Shown one piece after another: positions 33,100 through 46,600 of a stretch of DNA of 64,000 bases; positions within the stretch are counted from its first letter, which is position 1, and each line of letters starts with the position of its first letter. Origin of the DNA: Sciurus carolinensis (lineage: Eukaryota > Chordata > Mammalia > Rodentia > Sciuridae); the NCBI RefSeq assembly GCF_902686445.1, contig NC_062215.1:25876750-25940749 (forward strand). Direction: 5' to 3'. A program made the translations under genes and the position numbers. Under the pieces are notes generated by a model, which was given only the letters and a program-made list of their open reading frames with translations, did no database searches and had not been told where the DNA came from.

Positions 33100-34693
33100 G
33101 CGAGGCTCTGGGGGCTGCTTTTATGGGGACGACCTGACAGAGGGCATGGTCCGTACAAAACCGGGAACAATACATACATATATATATTATATACAGAGAC
33201 GGGGTCCTCCAAGGACGGGGCAGGGGCGGCTGCTAGCCCGAGAAGCCGGAAGCGCCCCGCGGCCCCGCCCACCCGGCTCCGCCCCCTCCATCTGGCCGGG
33301 TGAAGCACAGGGGCCCGGCACTGAGACAGCCAGCTCTTCCGGGGGTGGGGGCACGTCTGAGGGAAGGAGAGGGGCAAGAAATACTGATCGATGTTAATGG
33401 TCTATTTACAGGGAACAAGGAGAGGCCGAAACGGATGGAAAGGGGTTGTTTTTAAAAAATGAACAAAAACCGGGCTTGGGGCAGGGGCATGAGCAAGTGG
33501 CAAAACGAGATGGATTTTTAAAGGGGAGGGACGTGGGGGGGTCTCACCTCCTTAGTCAAAGCCCCAATTTGGGGTCGAAGTGGGGAAATGGAGTCGATTT
33601 CACTTAGAAAGCAGGCTGCCAGTAGGGCAGCCCTGGTCTCCAAAAAGATGAGTAGTAAAATTTCGCCCTCCAGTCAAAACAGTGGAAAACAGTGCGGGCG
33701 GGGGCAGGGTAGGGTGAGGCTGAATCTCTGCGATGTTAGCACAAGGCTTCCAAGTGTGGCCCTGGGCAGGGCTGGGAAGGGCGGGGCCTGGCTTTCCAGT
33801 GAGAAATGTTGCCCTTGCCTAAGACCAGGGTCTCTGCAACCAGGTCCCCTAAGCTGACCTCCCCTCCTCCCTGACACTCCCAGGCTGGCCAGGAAACCTG
33901 GACCCCAGAGAGGTCACAGAACAGTTCAGGAGGAGGTTATGGCTATTTGGCACCTGGGAGAGGGGAGGCACAAGGAGAAATTGAGGGCTGCTGCTCTTTC
34001 CAGGAAAGGGGGAGCTGGGGACCAGGTGTCCTGGACTCGACTTTCCTCCACTCTCACTCCCCTTTTCCCGAAGGATACATAAGAAATCAGTGCAGGGCCA
34101 GGCCCAGCCGCTGGACTCTGGGGTGGGCTCTATCCTTCCCAGGATAGGGAACAGGTATGGGAGGTGTTGAGGCAACCCCCACCCCAAGCAGGAGGGTCAG
34201 AATGCAACAGACAGCACAATGATAGGGGAGAGGGAGGGCCAAGAAGGTAGAATCTCAAGTCAAGAGGCCCAGGGGCACCCAGAGCCCCATGGGTAGGGAG
34301 CAGCCTCCAGTTGGCGAGATGCTGGGAAAGCCTCAGCCCCACTCCAGTCCAGAGACAAAGGCTGGAGGTTGTAAAGTCTGGCAGTTTGTTCTGCAGGTCC
34401 ATGTGTCCATCCACCACCCAGGCCAGCCGTAAGCTTCCCTTGGCCTCTATGCCTCAGCCCTACAGGGCAAGAAGGAGGCCACCCTTCCAGCCACCACTGT
34501 CTGCCCGGGCCACCTTAAGGGGGCCTGTGATATGGGCCCTCTGGTCCCTGAAGCTGGGGGAGGTGGGGTGGAAGGGTAGGGGGAGTCGGGGCACCTGTCC
34601 CCAGGCAGAAAGAGGGTGGGGTGGGGTATTGAGGACAGGGGAGGGAGGACAATGGGAGGGGATTATTATTGTCTGGTCAAGGAATGATTCCTG
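33100..34693 (-). other. PPP1R9B: PPP1R9B 3' UTR
   Basis: About 1.6 kb follows the stop codon. No minus-strand AATAAA fits; the best candidate is the variant CATAAA at 33125-33120, placing the end near 33.1 kb. A short TA-rich tract (33172-33196) lies about 50 bp upstream of the signal. The end is inferred. Confidence 0.6.
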
Positions 34694-37600
34694 TTAAGTA
34701 GAATTGGAATTCCTCAGTGTTTGCAGGTTTCCTTCCAGTTCTGAGATCTGGAAAACAAGGATTGGTGTTCAAGCCTGGGCACCAGACATGACCCTGCTCC
34801 CTCTACCACCCCAGTGAGGAAACGACCCTGAGTTCCCAGCCAGCTGCATCTTGGGGTTCACAGGTGCTAGCTGGGGCAACATGCTGCTCCCTTCACAGGG
34901 CCCTGCCCCCAGGGTACCCCTTGGCCTACCTTGTCCAGGAGCTTGTCCATTTCCTCCTTCCGGGCTAGCTCTGACTCCTCCAGAACCCGTCGCTGGGCAG
35001 TCTCCTTTTTCAGGAACTCGATCTCCCTGGACACAGGAATGGACAGATGCTAGGTAAGGGTGTGTGGTCTGGCTTCTGTTCAGGGAAGAATCAGGCCTCA
35101 GCCCTGTCCTCAACTCCACCTGCCAGCTGTGCTGCACTGCTTCTCAGATCAGGAGGTCCCAGGTCTCCTAAGGTCTCTAAGGCCTGGCCCTGTGCTGCCT
35201 CTGGGGCCTAGCCATTCCAGGCCCAGGTACCCCACCTTGGGGTCCTCCAGTCTCTGTGCTCCTTGTCTCCCTGCTCAGGGGAGGGGATAGGGACTGCCAC
35301 CGAAGTCCTCTCAATACTCTGGGGCCCAGGACCCACAGCCTCCTACCACGTACTTCTGCTGGTAGTCCTTGATGAGGCGTTTGGCCTTGCTGTACTTGCG
35401 CTCCAGGGCCTGGTACTGGGCCTGGGTCTCCCGCAGGTGCTCGTCCACAGCCTGGCACAGGCTCTGGGCCTCGCCCCAGTAGCCCTCCAGTTTCTCCATG
35501 CGCTCCTTGTTCTCCTCCACACTCTGCTCCAGCTGTGCCTTCTCCACCCGCCAGCGCCCCTTCTCCTGCTCCAGGCTCTGCAGCTGAGAGGGAGGAGTGG
35601 CCCTGGGTTGGTGTGGGCCAGAGCCAGCCTAAGGGCATCCCAGTCTGGCATTGGGGCCAGAATCTCCTGAGGATTCCTGCAGATGTGAAACCCACTGCCC
35701 CCCAACTATTCACTCTCCTTGGCTGAGTCTGGGAACTGAAACCCAGGGAAGAGGTGGGACTTCAGCCTCAGGATTCCTAGCCAGGGTCCCTGTCACTGCC
35801 CCATACTCCCAAGGAGGCTGGAGGCCTCTGTTAGTCACTGACTAGCTCTTGCAGCTTCTGTCTCAAGCCTAAGCCCTCCCATCCGTAAAACAGGAGTGAC
35901 AACTATCACCAACCATCCCCCCCAAGCTTGCAAGGGAGTTTTTAACACAGACGAGATGGAAGATGTGAAAGGCAACACGTCAGCAATGGTGAGGGTCACC
36001 ACTGCACTCTGTCCTTTCTGCAGTCCTGACTGCTGATGCTTCTGCGGCTTCCTGAACAACCCAGTCTCTCTCAGCTCCCAGGTAAATTTTGGTCCCCAAC
36101 AGCTCAGCCTGGATCCTTCTTTCTCTCCACACTCACTACCTGGAGCAGGGACCTACCTCCTACGCCACCTCTGTGTGCTGGGCCCCAAATCCCAAGCTTC
36201 AACCCCAACTCATTCCCAACTCCCAGCTCAGTCCTATCCCCCAGCTCCTCATAGGGCCCACATGCTAAACCAGAGCTCCCAGCTGCATAAACCAGTGCCT
36301 CCTTTCCAGACTTGCTCACCTGTTAGAAGGTACAACTATTTCAGTCACCCCAGAACCAGTCTCAAGCCCCTGCCCTGCCACTTTGTTCTTTGGGTCTCAG
36401 CTAAACAAGCCTTCCTGTAGACTCTCAGACTTGCCACCGGGCCTTTGCATATGATGTTCCCTCTGTGGGAAATGGCATCTGCTCTCTCTCTTGCTAGTTA
36501 TTCCTAACCAGTTTGTCCTCTGCTCTTTATTCCATCTACCACTGCCTCAGAGAAGCTCCCTGTGACTCCAGCAGCACAACACAGCCCGTTCTCACCTGGC
36601 CAGGTTTTTCATGCTCTAGGTGCTCAGTAACCCTGTCCTTTCCTACAGAGTCCCATGTCAGCTTGTAACAACAGTCACTGGCGTGTAGACTCTAAGCTGC
36701 ATGAGGACAAGGACCAACTCTGCTTTTGCCCATCATGGGGAGTGACTGGAACAGTGCCAGCCATCTAGAAGTTACACCGCAGATGTCTGTAAATTGGAGG
36801 CCCCCTTAGGTCAGGCACAATTGTGCACGCCTATAATCCCAGTAACTCAGGAGGCTGAGGAAGAGGATCTCGAGTTCAAAGCCAGCCTCAGCAACTTAGT
36901 GAGGCCCTAAGCAGCTTAGCAAGACCCTGTCTCAAACTAAAAAATAAAAAAGACTGAGGATATAGCTCAGTGATAAAATGCCCTTGGGTTCAATCCCCAG
37001 TACAAAAAAAAAAAAAAAAAAAAAAAAAAGAAGAAGAAGCCGCCCCCCTTTGTGCCCCTGGACACAACTCCAACTCACCCCTCTCCTTGAATGCCCTGCA
37101 TACACCCAGGAACATGACCTGTCACCTCAACCCTGAAAATGAGGCTCCAACCCACCCTTCCTTTCCACACCCTTAGCTTGTCTCTGGGTAGTCCTGGGCC
37201 ACCCTGACAGGTACTGCCCAGCCTCCAACCAGCTGACCTGCCTCTAAGTCCTGCCCACCCTCACATCCTCCCACTTTTTTGGGCAGTGATCTTCTGAAAA
37301 CCCCCAGTGACTATACAGCCCCATGCCATCTATAAGAACAAGGCTAGAGTCCTTAGGACACAGCACCCTGCTGGCCAGAGCCCACCCTAGTCTGGCCTGC
37401 CCACCACAGGATTGGCACTGCTACCTGACGTCCTCTCCCAGAGTCAGCCTCCAAGCTAGCTCGTCTCCCTGTGAGGAATGCCCTTCCTCTGCCTCAGCCG
37501 CTTAAATCCCGCCCACTCCGTGCACTAGTGGGAGTGTGTGTACTTGAGTACCTGGGTGGCCTGGATCTGTATGGCCCCTCCAGACCCATCTCTCCCACAC

Positions 37601-40600
37601 GAGAAGCCTCATGGGGCTTGAAACTCCTTCGCTGTGAAGTCTGTGTATCTACATACCTTCGAGAGTGCTGGCACCCAGTGTTCTTGTAAGCATCTGTGCA
37701 GGGACATATGCATGTTTGTATGTCACATGTCACCAGCTGGCGCTGTCAGCATTAGCATCTGTGCTGCTTGCTCAGGTGAAAATATGCATGTCCTGTAACC
37801 CTCTTCCCAAGCCAGGTGCTCTGAATGATGGTCACACCAGTGTGTCTCAGAGCACTCAAGGGCAGTGGGTCCATGTCCCCTGCTAATGACCCAGGGAGGA
37901 CCATCACAGGAAGCACAGGTGCACCGTCCTGTGATTAAAAAATCCATGCAGAGCGTGTGTCTAGGTGTCTGGGTCTGCGGGTACCGTGTGCCTGGGTTCA
38001 GCGTGTGTACCTCTGGGCAGTTTGTACTTAACACTCAGCCTGCACATGGAAGAAGTGTGTGGGACAATATCAACATCAAGACATCTAGAACTCAACTTAG
38101 CCTGCTGCAGTGTGACAGCTAACACTAACTTCTGACTGAGCACCTCCTGTGCGAGGGGCTGTATATTATCTCATTTAACCCTCACCAGGCTCCTATGGCG
38201 CTGCTAGTATTTTGGCCCCACCTTAACAGTTGAAGAGACGGAGGCCAGAGAGCAAATGAATGGTGGAACAGATGGGCTGGAGCCCGAGCTCTTGGACTGC
38301 GTTCCCTCCCCTCACGGTAGTCTGCTCCTCGAGCATCTGTGGCCGTGGGTGGAGTATGAGTGTCAACTGCTGCAGGTTGGAGGGTGGGGATCCTCCCTCC
38401 GGCCCTCAGGCCTGCTTCTTAACACACAGGCAGACGCGCCCGCCAGCACACGTGCGCCCACACGCACTCTCACCTTCCTTTTCAGCTGCTGGATCTCTGC
38501 CTCAGTCACAGCGTGCTTGATCTGGAGCTGCAGGGCAGAGGGGTGGCACTCAGCTCCAGCAGGGCAGGCCGCCGCCTGCCTTCACCCCACCACTCAGGAC
38601 CCTCCTCCCACCTCTTTGAACTTGTGCACCAGCTTCTCAGGCTCCATGTCCACAGGAGACAAGGCGTCTTCATTCTCCGCTAGCTCAAACACCTCAATGG
38701 CCATCTCGCCACCTGGGAACGTGGGGCTCAGCTCCTCATCCTCGTCAGTGGCATATTCCCCTGTCTGTGAAGGGAGACAGGTGGCTGTGGGCCCCACCCA
38801 CCACAGCAACTCTGTGACCAGAGCTGAGACCAGTAGCTGTCTGCCCATGGCACACTTTGAGCTGGCCAGGGGTGTGGTTCATGCCTCCCCCAATAGCCCA
38901 GGGAGACCCCTTAATGCAGAGGTAGTTTCCCTATAAGATTAGGACCCTGAAAAACAGCCCATACTGTCCCCTTCACAGTATGTGTCCCCAGAGGTCTGGA
39001 CCTGTCTCCCTCCTTAGGTTAGGCCCCCTGAAGTTAGGGGCTATGTCCTGCTCTCAAGAGTGGGGACTCTGGGGGACCAGGAAGGCTCTCAGAAGACAAA
39101 GGGTATAACTCTTCCATCAGACTAGGGGTTCTTTGAGTGAAGGATCTGCTTTTCCTCCCTCAGACTGGGGGCTCCACAGATGGGTTTGGGCTTCTTTCCC
39201 AAGCCTGGGAAAGCCTAGAAGGAGATGTCTGTATTGCTCCATCTGGCCAGCAGAGGGCAACCAAGCCACCAGCCAGGTCCAGAGTCCCTACCTCCTCATC
39301 ATCCTCCCCATACTGGGCGTATCTCTGCTCCATCATCTCCCGCTGCCATCGCTCTTGTTCCAAGGTCTGTTGAATTAGCTGGGCTACTTCACTCTGCTCT
39401 CCCGGCCGCTCCCGGCCAATCATAAACCTGCAGGGGCACCAGTGTCATCCCCTGCCTGTCTTCAGCTGGTAATGCCAGCACCTCCCTGCTGGTGCTCCCC
39501 TCTCCAAGCCCAGGCCCTCCCAGGGAAGGTGAAACAAGAGGCTGAGTCCAGAGGCTGCAGTGTTAATAATGAATGGGGGAACTGGGCACCTTACTGGGTT
39601 TCCCTCCCAGAGGAGGCAGGAAGGCCCGCTAGCCCTCCTGGCCAGTCCGAGGAAGGTGGATATCAGCCAAACTTTGGGCTGGGCTGCAGAGGACATAAGC
39701 TCAGGAGCCGCCAGCACAGGGGGCTCTCTCACTACCACGGGGGACAAAACGAGGCAGGGGAATGGCAAAGACGACCCACCCCTGCAGGGCTGGGGCTGGA
39801 GGTGTGTCTTGGGTTGGCTCCAAGTCCCTGAGCTTCAGGAAGGGGCGGGATGATGCTGACTGGAGATTAGGATGGAGAGGAAATAGTGGAACTTCCAGGC
39901 ACCAGCCCCTCCTCCCGTGGCCACCCACATCCTGTTTCTCTCCACCACCCTTTCCTGGGGGCAGTGCCCCTCTTCGAGGGGGCAGGGAGTGATCCTTAAT
40001 GTTAGGCCAGAGATGAAAAGGACACGGAGAACTTGGAATCTAACTCCTGGGTTTGTGGGTTTAGGGAGCAGTCTTCCCAGGATTACATGGGGCTAGTTGG
40101 GAGGGTGGTTTGAACTGCAGATGAGAGGAGGCCGGTTTGATTGGCATTCAGCATGCATATCTTGGTTCTCCAATGAGGGAGCCAGAGACAGGCAGGGGAA
40201 AAGGAGAATAAGCCCAAGTGGACAGTGTGGAGGGGCATGATGGTGGGCCTAGAAACCTGAGTACGGGTGGCCAACAGTGGCCAGGGAGCTCAGGGTGGGA
40301 AGTCAGGCCTGGGGTAAGGGACTATGGACACACAAATTTTTGCAGACAGGGAACCAGTGGATCCTTGACTAAAGGTAAGCAGGTGGACAGAGTGGCCACA
40401 TGAGGGCCAGCCTCCTGCCTGCTCCCATCCCACCTGTCCCCACCCCTTGGGCTCTCACCGCACTCGGCCCTTGGTGTTCCTGAGCACAGAGGCTGCAAAA
40501 CTCTGAGTCACTCCCACCAGACTTGTTCCATCCACCTCCACCAGGAGATCATTCACCTGGATCCTAGGGGAGGTGACATTGGTTAAGGGGGTCATGAGGG

Positions 40601-43600
40601 AACTGTGAAGCTGGAGTACAGATGAACCCCTCCCATCAGAAACTCGAGGTTTGTCTACCTGTGAAATATTTATGAGACCAGAGGATTAGGTATTGACCAG
40701 GCCCACCTGTGTGGGCATAAGAGCCTGGCAAGCCATCCAGACACAGTGTCTAGGACTGGGAGAGGGGGCTGGTATACTTCCTGTGACAATCACACTCTTG
40801 CCCCCTCCTCCATCACACTCAACAGGGTGGTGTGACATCCTCAGAGTTCATCTCTGCCATGCACACATGTCCTGTGTTGCCCTCTTACATGGACACTTCT
40901 GCCCAGACCAGAGTCCCCAGACGTTTTCCCAAAAGTCTCAGACCTCAGCAGCACCCTCATGCTCACCCCCACCCCAACTGACGAGGGAGCACCCCACAGG
41001 CACTCGAGTGCAGACTCTAGAGGCCTTGTCCTCCACCCAGGGGAGAGATGGGGTGAGGGAGCCTGGACTGCCCAGGCGAGCACCTCCTTCCTCCACTGCC
41101 CTCTGCCTGGGGAACTCCAGGCTTTCTCTCCGGGCGCCACGTGGAAATGGAGACGGTCTATTATAAAGAACCTGCCCCACATGTCCCAACCCCCCATGCA
41201 GCATGAGCCTATGGACACACTCATGCACACCACACCCTCCCCAACCAGCAGGTGACAAGGGGAGAGGCTCTGGAAGATTCCAACTGGGAGGGAGAGGGGG
41301 TAAATACAAGAGCAGGAACAGTCCCCCTTTCTGTTCCCTACCCCTCTCCATGCCACCTGGGCCGCAAAAGGCAGTAACCCCCTGAATGGGGAACCAGATT
41401 CTACCAACATGACCCCAAGGTCAACCAGCTCTCACAAGGACACCTGTTCATCTCTGTCACAGGACGGGGTCTGGGTTTGGAGGTGCCACCACAAAGGATT
41501 CCTGATGCTAACCTCTCACAGCCTCCATGGGGGGTGCCAACAGCACTGTTCGCCCCCACCCTGCCTCCCCCGGCAGCATCACACAGGGGAATCACTGACA
41601 CAGGTGTGACTGGGCTGGCCCAGAGCTCCATAAAACCCTCCCTGATTCCTCGGGCCCACAGGACTTACCCCTGCACCACAGATGCTTGGCACAGGCGCAC
41701 ACGGCACACAGGCAGAGAGCAGCCCTGGCCTCAGAGCACACCCCCAGTTGGTCTGGTCACATCAACACCTGGATCCCCTGGCCCTCAAAGTACCAGCCAT
41801 CCTGCCTGCCTTCTGCTCCCCTGCCTGGAACTTCTTGCACTTGCTGGGCCTGGCCAACTCCTGTCTAGCCTTGAGCTCATAGCTCCCATGTCATTTCCTC
41901 CAGGAGGCCTTCCTGACTCCCAGAGAGATCAAGCCCTCCTGTGTTTTGCCTTTATGTATTGTTCTCCATTCTGCCACTTTCTGGGTATTCCTTGTCTGGT
42001 GTCCTCCTGCCTTACTACACTGCCAGCTTCCTGAGGGTAAGGCCCTCAACACTGACTGCCTGGGGTCTGGCACCAGCCCATGGACCGGCACTAGCCAGGC
42101 AGTGAGTATTTATTTGGTGAAAGAAATGCTCAAACATACTCCAGAAACAGCGTGTGCTCCCCGCACAAAGCCAACACGCACAAGAAGACACACAGTCCCG
42201 TCTTCACCACACCTCCTCCAGAACACAAGCACCACGAGGGAGGGGTTCCCATCTGTTTGTCCACTGCATATCCCAGGGCCTGGCACGGCACCTGGCAACG
42301 CAGCGCTCCACACACATCTGAACCACACAGAGCGTGCACGCCCCCCAGGAACAGCCTGTCCCCCACCCAGTGGCTGGCTCCACAGATGATGTTGGGGAAG
42401 GGGTTGAGCAAGAGTGGGGAGGGTGGGGGGTGGTACCTGCCGTCCCGATGGGCTGCGCCACCCTCCGTCACAGTCTTGACGAAGATGCCCAGCTTCTCCA
42501 GGCCCATGTCGGCCCCGGCCCCCATGCCAATGATGCTGATGCCCAGACCCTCGGAGTCTGCTGGACAGAAGGGCAAGATGTTAGGGACAGTGGGACATCC
42601 TTCAACCTGAACCCTCACTCTAGGGAGCAGCTCCCCAGTGGGAGGCAGTCCCCAAGCTTAGAGGATGTCCTACAACTGGGAAAGGGAGGGACATGGTTCT
42701 GTCCACCCCATTTGCCAGGCCACCAAGAATGGCTCTTGGTTCATTCCCTCCCCTTGCCCCTTCTAAAGAGCTCAGGGGCAGCAGGGTGTGCCAGCAGGTG
42801 TGGGAGACCACCATACGTGCAGGTAAGAGTGCACGGCTGGACGCTGCAGTGACGCAGCCACAGCGATGCTGGTAGCAGCACAATCCACAACAGCTAAGCT
42901 ATGAGCCAAACTAGGTGCCCTTCAACCGACGAGTGGATTAGGAGAGTGTGGTATATATGCACAATGGAGTGTTACTCAACCATAAAGAGCACTGAAGTTT
43001 TGGCATGTGCTGATAAATGGATGGGTCTGAAGACTGTAATGCTAACAAAATAAGCCAAACCCAAAAAGTCAAAGGTTGGATGTTTTCTCTGATATGTGGT
43101 CTAGTCCAAAATAAGAGGGGGAGAGAAAAAGCGGGGGCGGGGGGATGGGATTCCATTAAAATACAAGAAAGATGGGTGGACTAGATGATGGGAATTGAGG
43201 CGGAGGGAGGAAGGCTGGGATAAGGGAAGAACAGTGGAATGGATCTGACCTAACTTTCTTGGGTTCCTATATGAATACACCACAGTGAACCTCACCATTA
43301 TGTATACCCACAAGACACTAACTATTAAAAAAAAAACCTTAAAATTTAATAGCAGAAAGATCAGTAAAGGGAAGGGAAGGGAAAGGGAGGGAAGAGGGAA
43401 GGGAAAGGGCAAGTACTGGGGACTTCATTAGAGCAAATTATATTCCATGCTTTTATTATTATGTCAAAATGAATCCTAATGTTATGCATAGCTGAAAAGA
43501 GCCAATAAAAGGGAGGCAGGGAGTGTGTGGCTGGGATGTGGTCTGTGATAGGACTTGGCCTTAATCCTTTTGGTCCCTCTCCAAGCAGTCTCATCTATAC

Positions 43601-46600
43601 CCAGAGCTTCACTGACCAGAGACCCTAGTTTCTCTCGCTTACTTCCCTAGCCACAGCTGTCTGGCCTACCTCATGGGCCTCTGACATCCAAACTGGTGAC
43701 CTTCCCTCACAGACACTCCTCCAGGGGGCTGACACCACCACTCTCCTGCTGCCAGGCCTAGGAAGCACCCCACCCCCTCACAGCCTCTGATGAGCCAAAT
43801 CCCCACCAGGCCCCATTGATCCACCCACCACCTCGTCCACGCCACAGTGGTCTCTCCATCCACTTCTGAACCTGCATCACTTGCTGTGGTCCTTCTAGAA
43901 CACCTTCCCATGCCTTGCAATGGCTCCCAATCCATCTCAGGGAAGAGGTCGTGGTCTGGGAAAATGCACCCAAGCCCCTCCCTCTCTCCTTCACTCCCCT
44001 GCGTTCCTCCTCCTGAAGCTCCACTCAACATCACCCCCTTAGGAGCCCCCCATGTCTGGTCAGGTCAGGTCCTGTTAAATGCCTTTACAGCAGCAATCCT
44101 CCCTGCCCACTGTTATAGCTCCTTCATCCATGTCTGCTCCCTGCTGGTCTCCCTGAGGGGGACACCTCCTGAGGAAGGGTGCCTGGTTTGGCCCATCACC
44201 AACCCTCCAACAGAGCCCAGGGCCTAGCCCACCCTGGTCTGTTAACTGAATGATGGGCGGGGAGCGGCTGGGCTGGAGTGCACGAGTGGCCGTGGGGCAC
44301 CCCTGAGGGAGGGCCAGGTAAGGCTGCCGGGGCCCAAGCTGGAGAAGCCCAGCGTTTCTGTGAGACCCCGGGCGTGCTGCTCAGACTGACACCAGAGAGG
44401 AGCCCAGGCGAGCCCGGGGGCCCAGACCAGGCCTCTCACCCTTCTCCAGCTCCACAGGGAACAGCTCCAACCTCTCCACCCGCTTCTCCAGCTCATACTC
44501 TGCAGAGGCCGCCATGGGATCCACGTCTTCATTGCGCCGGTCGTAGTCCTCATTGGAGTAGGTGCTGAACACCTGGGGAAGGGCAGCTCGTCAGAGGCCC
44601 CAAGGGGGCAAGGGCAGAACTGGCATGAAAAGACTGAGGCAGCAAGCCGAGCCCCACTGATGCCCCTGTGCTGCTCCTGCCACAGGCCCTTCCCTGATCC
44701 CCAGGCGGACCTGAGATGAGGCCTCCCCGAGTCCTGGGATGACCCCAGCTCTGAGCAAAGTTCTGAAGCTGGGGGGGGGCGGGTGGCAAGAAAGAAAGGC
44801 ACCCAGCCGGCCTCAGCCACACAGCAGCCAGAACTAGCACAGCAGGTCTGTGCAGGAACAGACGGGCGCTACTCGAGGGGCTGTCAAGCTCAAGAACATA
44901 GACACTCAGAGCACAGAGAAAGCGAAGGACGAGACCCAGGGGTCAGACAGGTGAGGGGGACAGAAAGACAGACAGATGGGAACCACTGAGCACAAGAGGA
45001 AGAAGGAAGAGGAGCAGGAGAAAGGATGGCGACTATGCTGGAGGATGCTGGATGTGGGGTGGGGGACAGGAGAGAGGGATGGGGAGAGCCAGACAGGACC
45101 CCACTCTGCCTGGCACCTGAGGTGGACACTGGGAGTAGGGGAGGAGGGTCATGGAGAAGGGCAGGCCCTCCAACTCCAGGTGCACCTCGAGGGCAAGAGC
45201 AAAGGTGGAAGCTGGGCCCCTGTGCCCAGGCCTGTGTCCCTCTGGACTAGCTCCTGTGTACCAGGAGGCCCAGGCAGAGACCCTAGGACACATACCCTGA
45301 AAGGGCCAGGGGCCCAGGGAAGTGGCGGCCTCTCTGCCTCTGCCATGGTATCCCCTGTACCCCTCTGCAGTCTCCCTCCTCCTGGATCTCTCAGTCAAGG
45401 GGAACTCCCCAGCTCCTACCTTCCCTCAAAGGACCAGAGGAAGGTGGGCCAGGAGCTCCGTGGGAATGCCCGATTCTGTTCACAGGCAGGGTGCCCCCAT
45501 GGGAGTATAATGAGCACGGTTTGGGGTACCATGTTTGGCTTCACTGCCTGCGGTGACAGGCTGGCACTACTTGGAGCCAAGTGGGGACTGGGAGGGTGGA
45601 CCTGGGCCTGAGGAGCTGCAGTGGGACACTGTCTCCCCAAGGACCCTGCCAGGGCCCCCTCTGCTCCAGGAGCTGGCCCATGCCTTTGTTTGGGCCTGCT
45701 CCATGTCATCCCCACCCCTACCACAGAGACACACTGCCATGGTGGAAGGGGACACGTGCTTATAGGACTAACTAGAAGCATAGCTAGGAGGGGCCTATGT
45801 GGTCCTTAGTTCAGTGCCCACAATGTCACAGCAGCAGAGGCACTCAGGCTCAGGCCCAGGGGCTCATCTGGCCCTGTGCAGTGGTCAGTGGGCTGTTTTC
45901 CCAACATCTGGTCAGTAGCCCAAGCCCCTCGGAGGAACAGGACACCCATTCCACATACAAACCAAGACGCTGGGGCTGCTGGCCAAGTCGCAAGCGTCAG
46001 TCAGTGGCTGGGTAGGATGGGACCATACCCAGCTGGGCACTGGCAGGTAGGTGACCAGTGACTGTGTTCCCATTGCACAAGTGCTCCTGGCCTTGGGACG
46101 GGGGCTGAGGTAAAACTAGCTCCAGTGAACTGGCTTTGGCCCACTTTTGCATCTGAGGCCCCCTCACCCTCTGCTCCAGGAGAGAGGGTCCTCCATTCCT
46201 TTCCTTGTTACCCCACTACCACCACTGTGACCTCCCAAGCACCCTCCCATCCTGTCATGGACCATGCCCTCCCCTCTTTCCTCAGCCTATCAAATCCTGT
46301 TCATTTTTCTTTTCTGTTCTTTTTCTTTTTTCTTTTTCTTTTTGAACTAGGGATTGAACCCAGGTCTGCCAGGTGGAAGTATTCACATATGAGTCACATC
46401 CCCAGTCCTTTTTATTTTTTGAGACAGGGTCTCCCTAAATTGCTGAAGCTCTCACTAAGTTGCTGAGGTTGGCCTCCAATTTACCATCCTCCTACCTCAA
46501 CCTCCTGAGTCGCTGGGATTGCAGGCCTGTGCCACTGTTCCCAGTGCCTATTTCACCTTTCAAATCCTGCCCCCCTGCAGGAATTCCAGGTCTCAGGTTC

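Larger units (their letters stand above)
35584..38473 (-). other. PPP1R9B: PPP1R9B intron 7
   Basis: 2.9-kb intron between the exons ending at 38474 and starting at 35583. It contains a MIR-like patch (35830-35960), L2 fragments (36370-36780, 37150-37510), a B1-dID SINE (36812-37029) and a MIR (38130-38310). No gene is seen. Confidence 0.75.
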
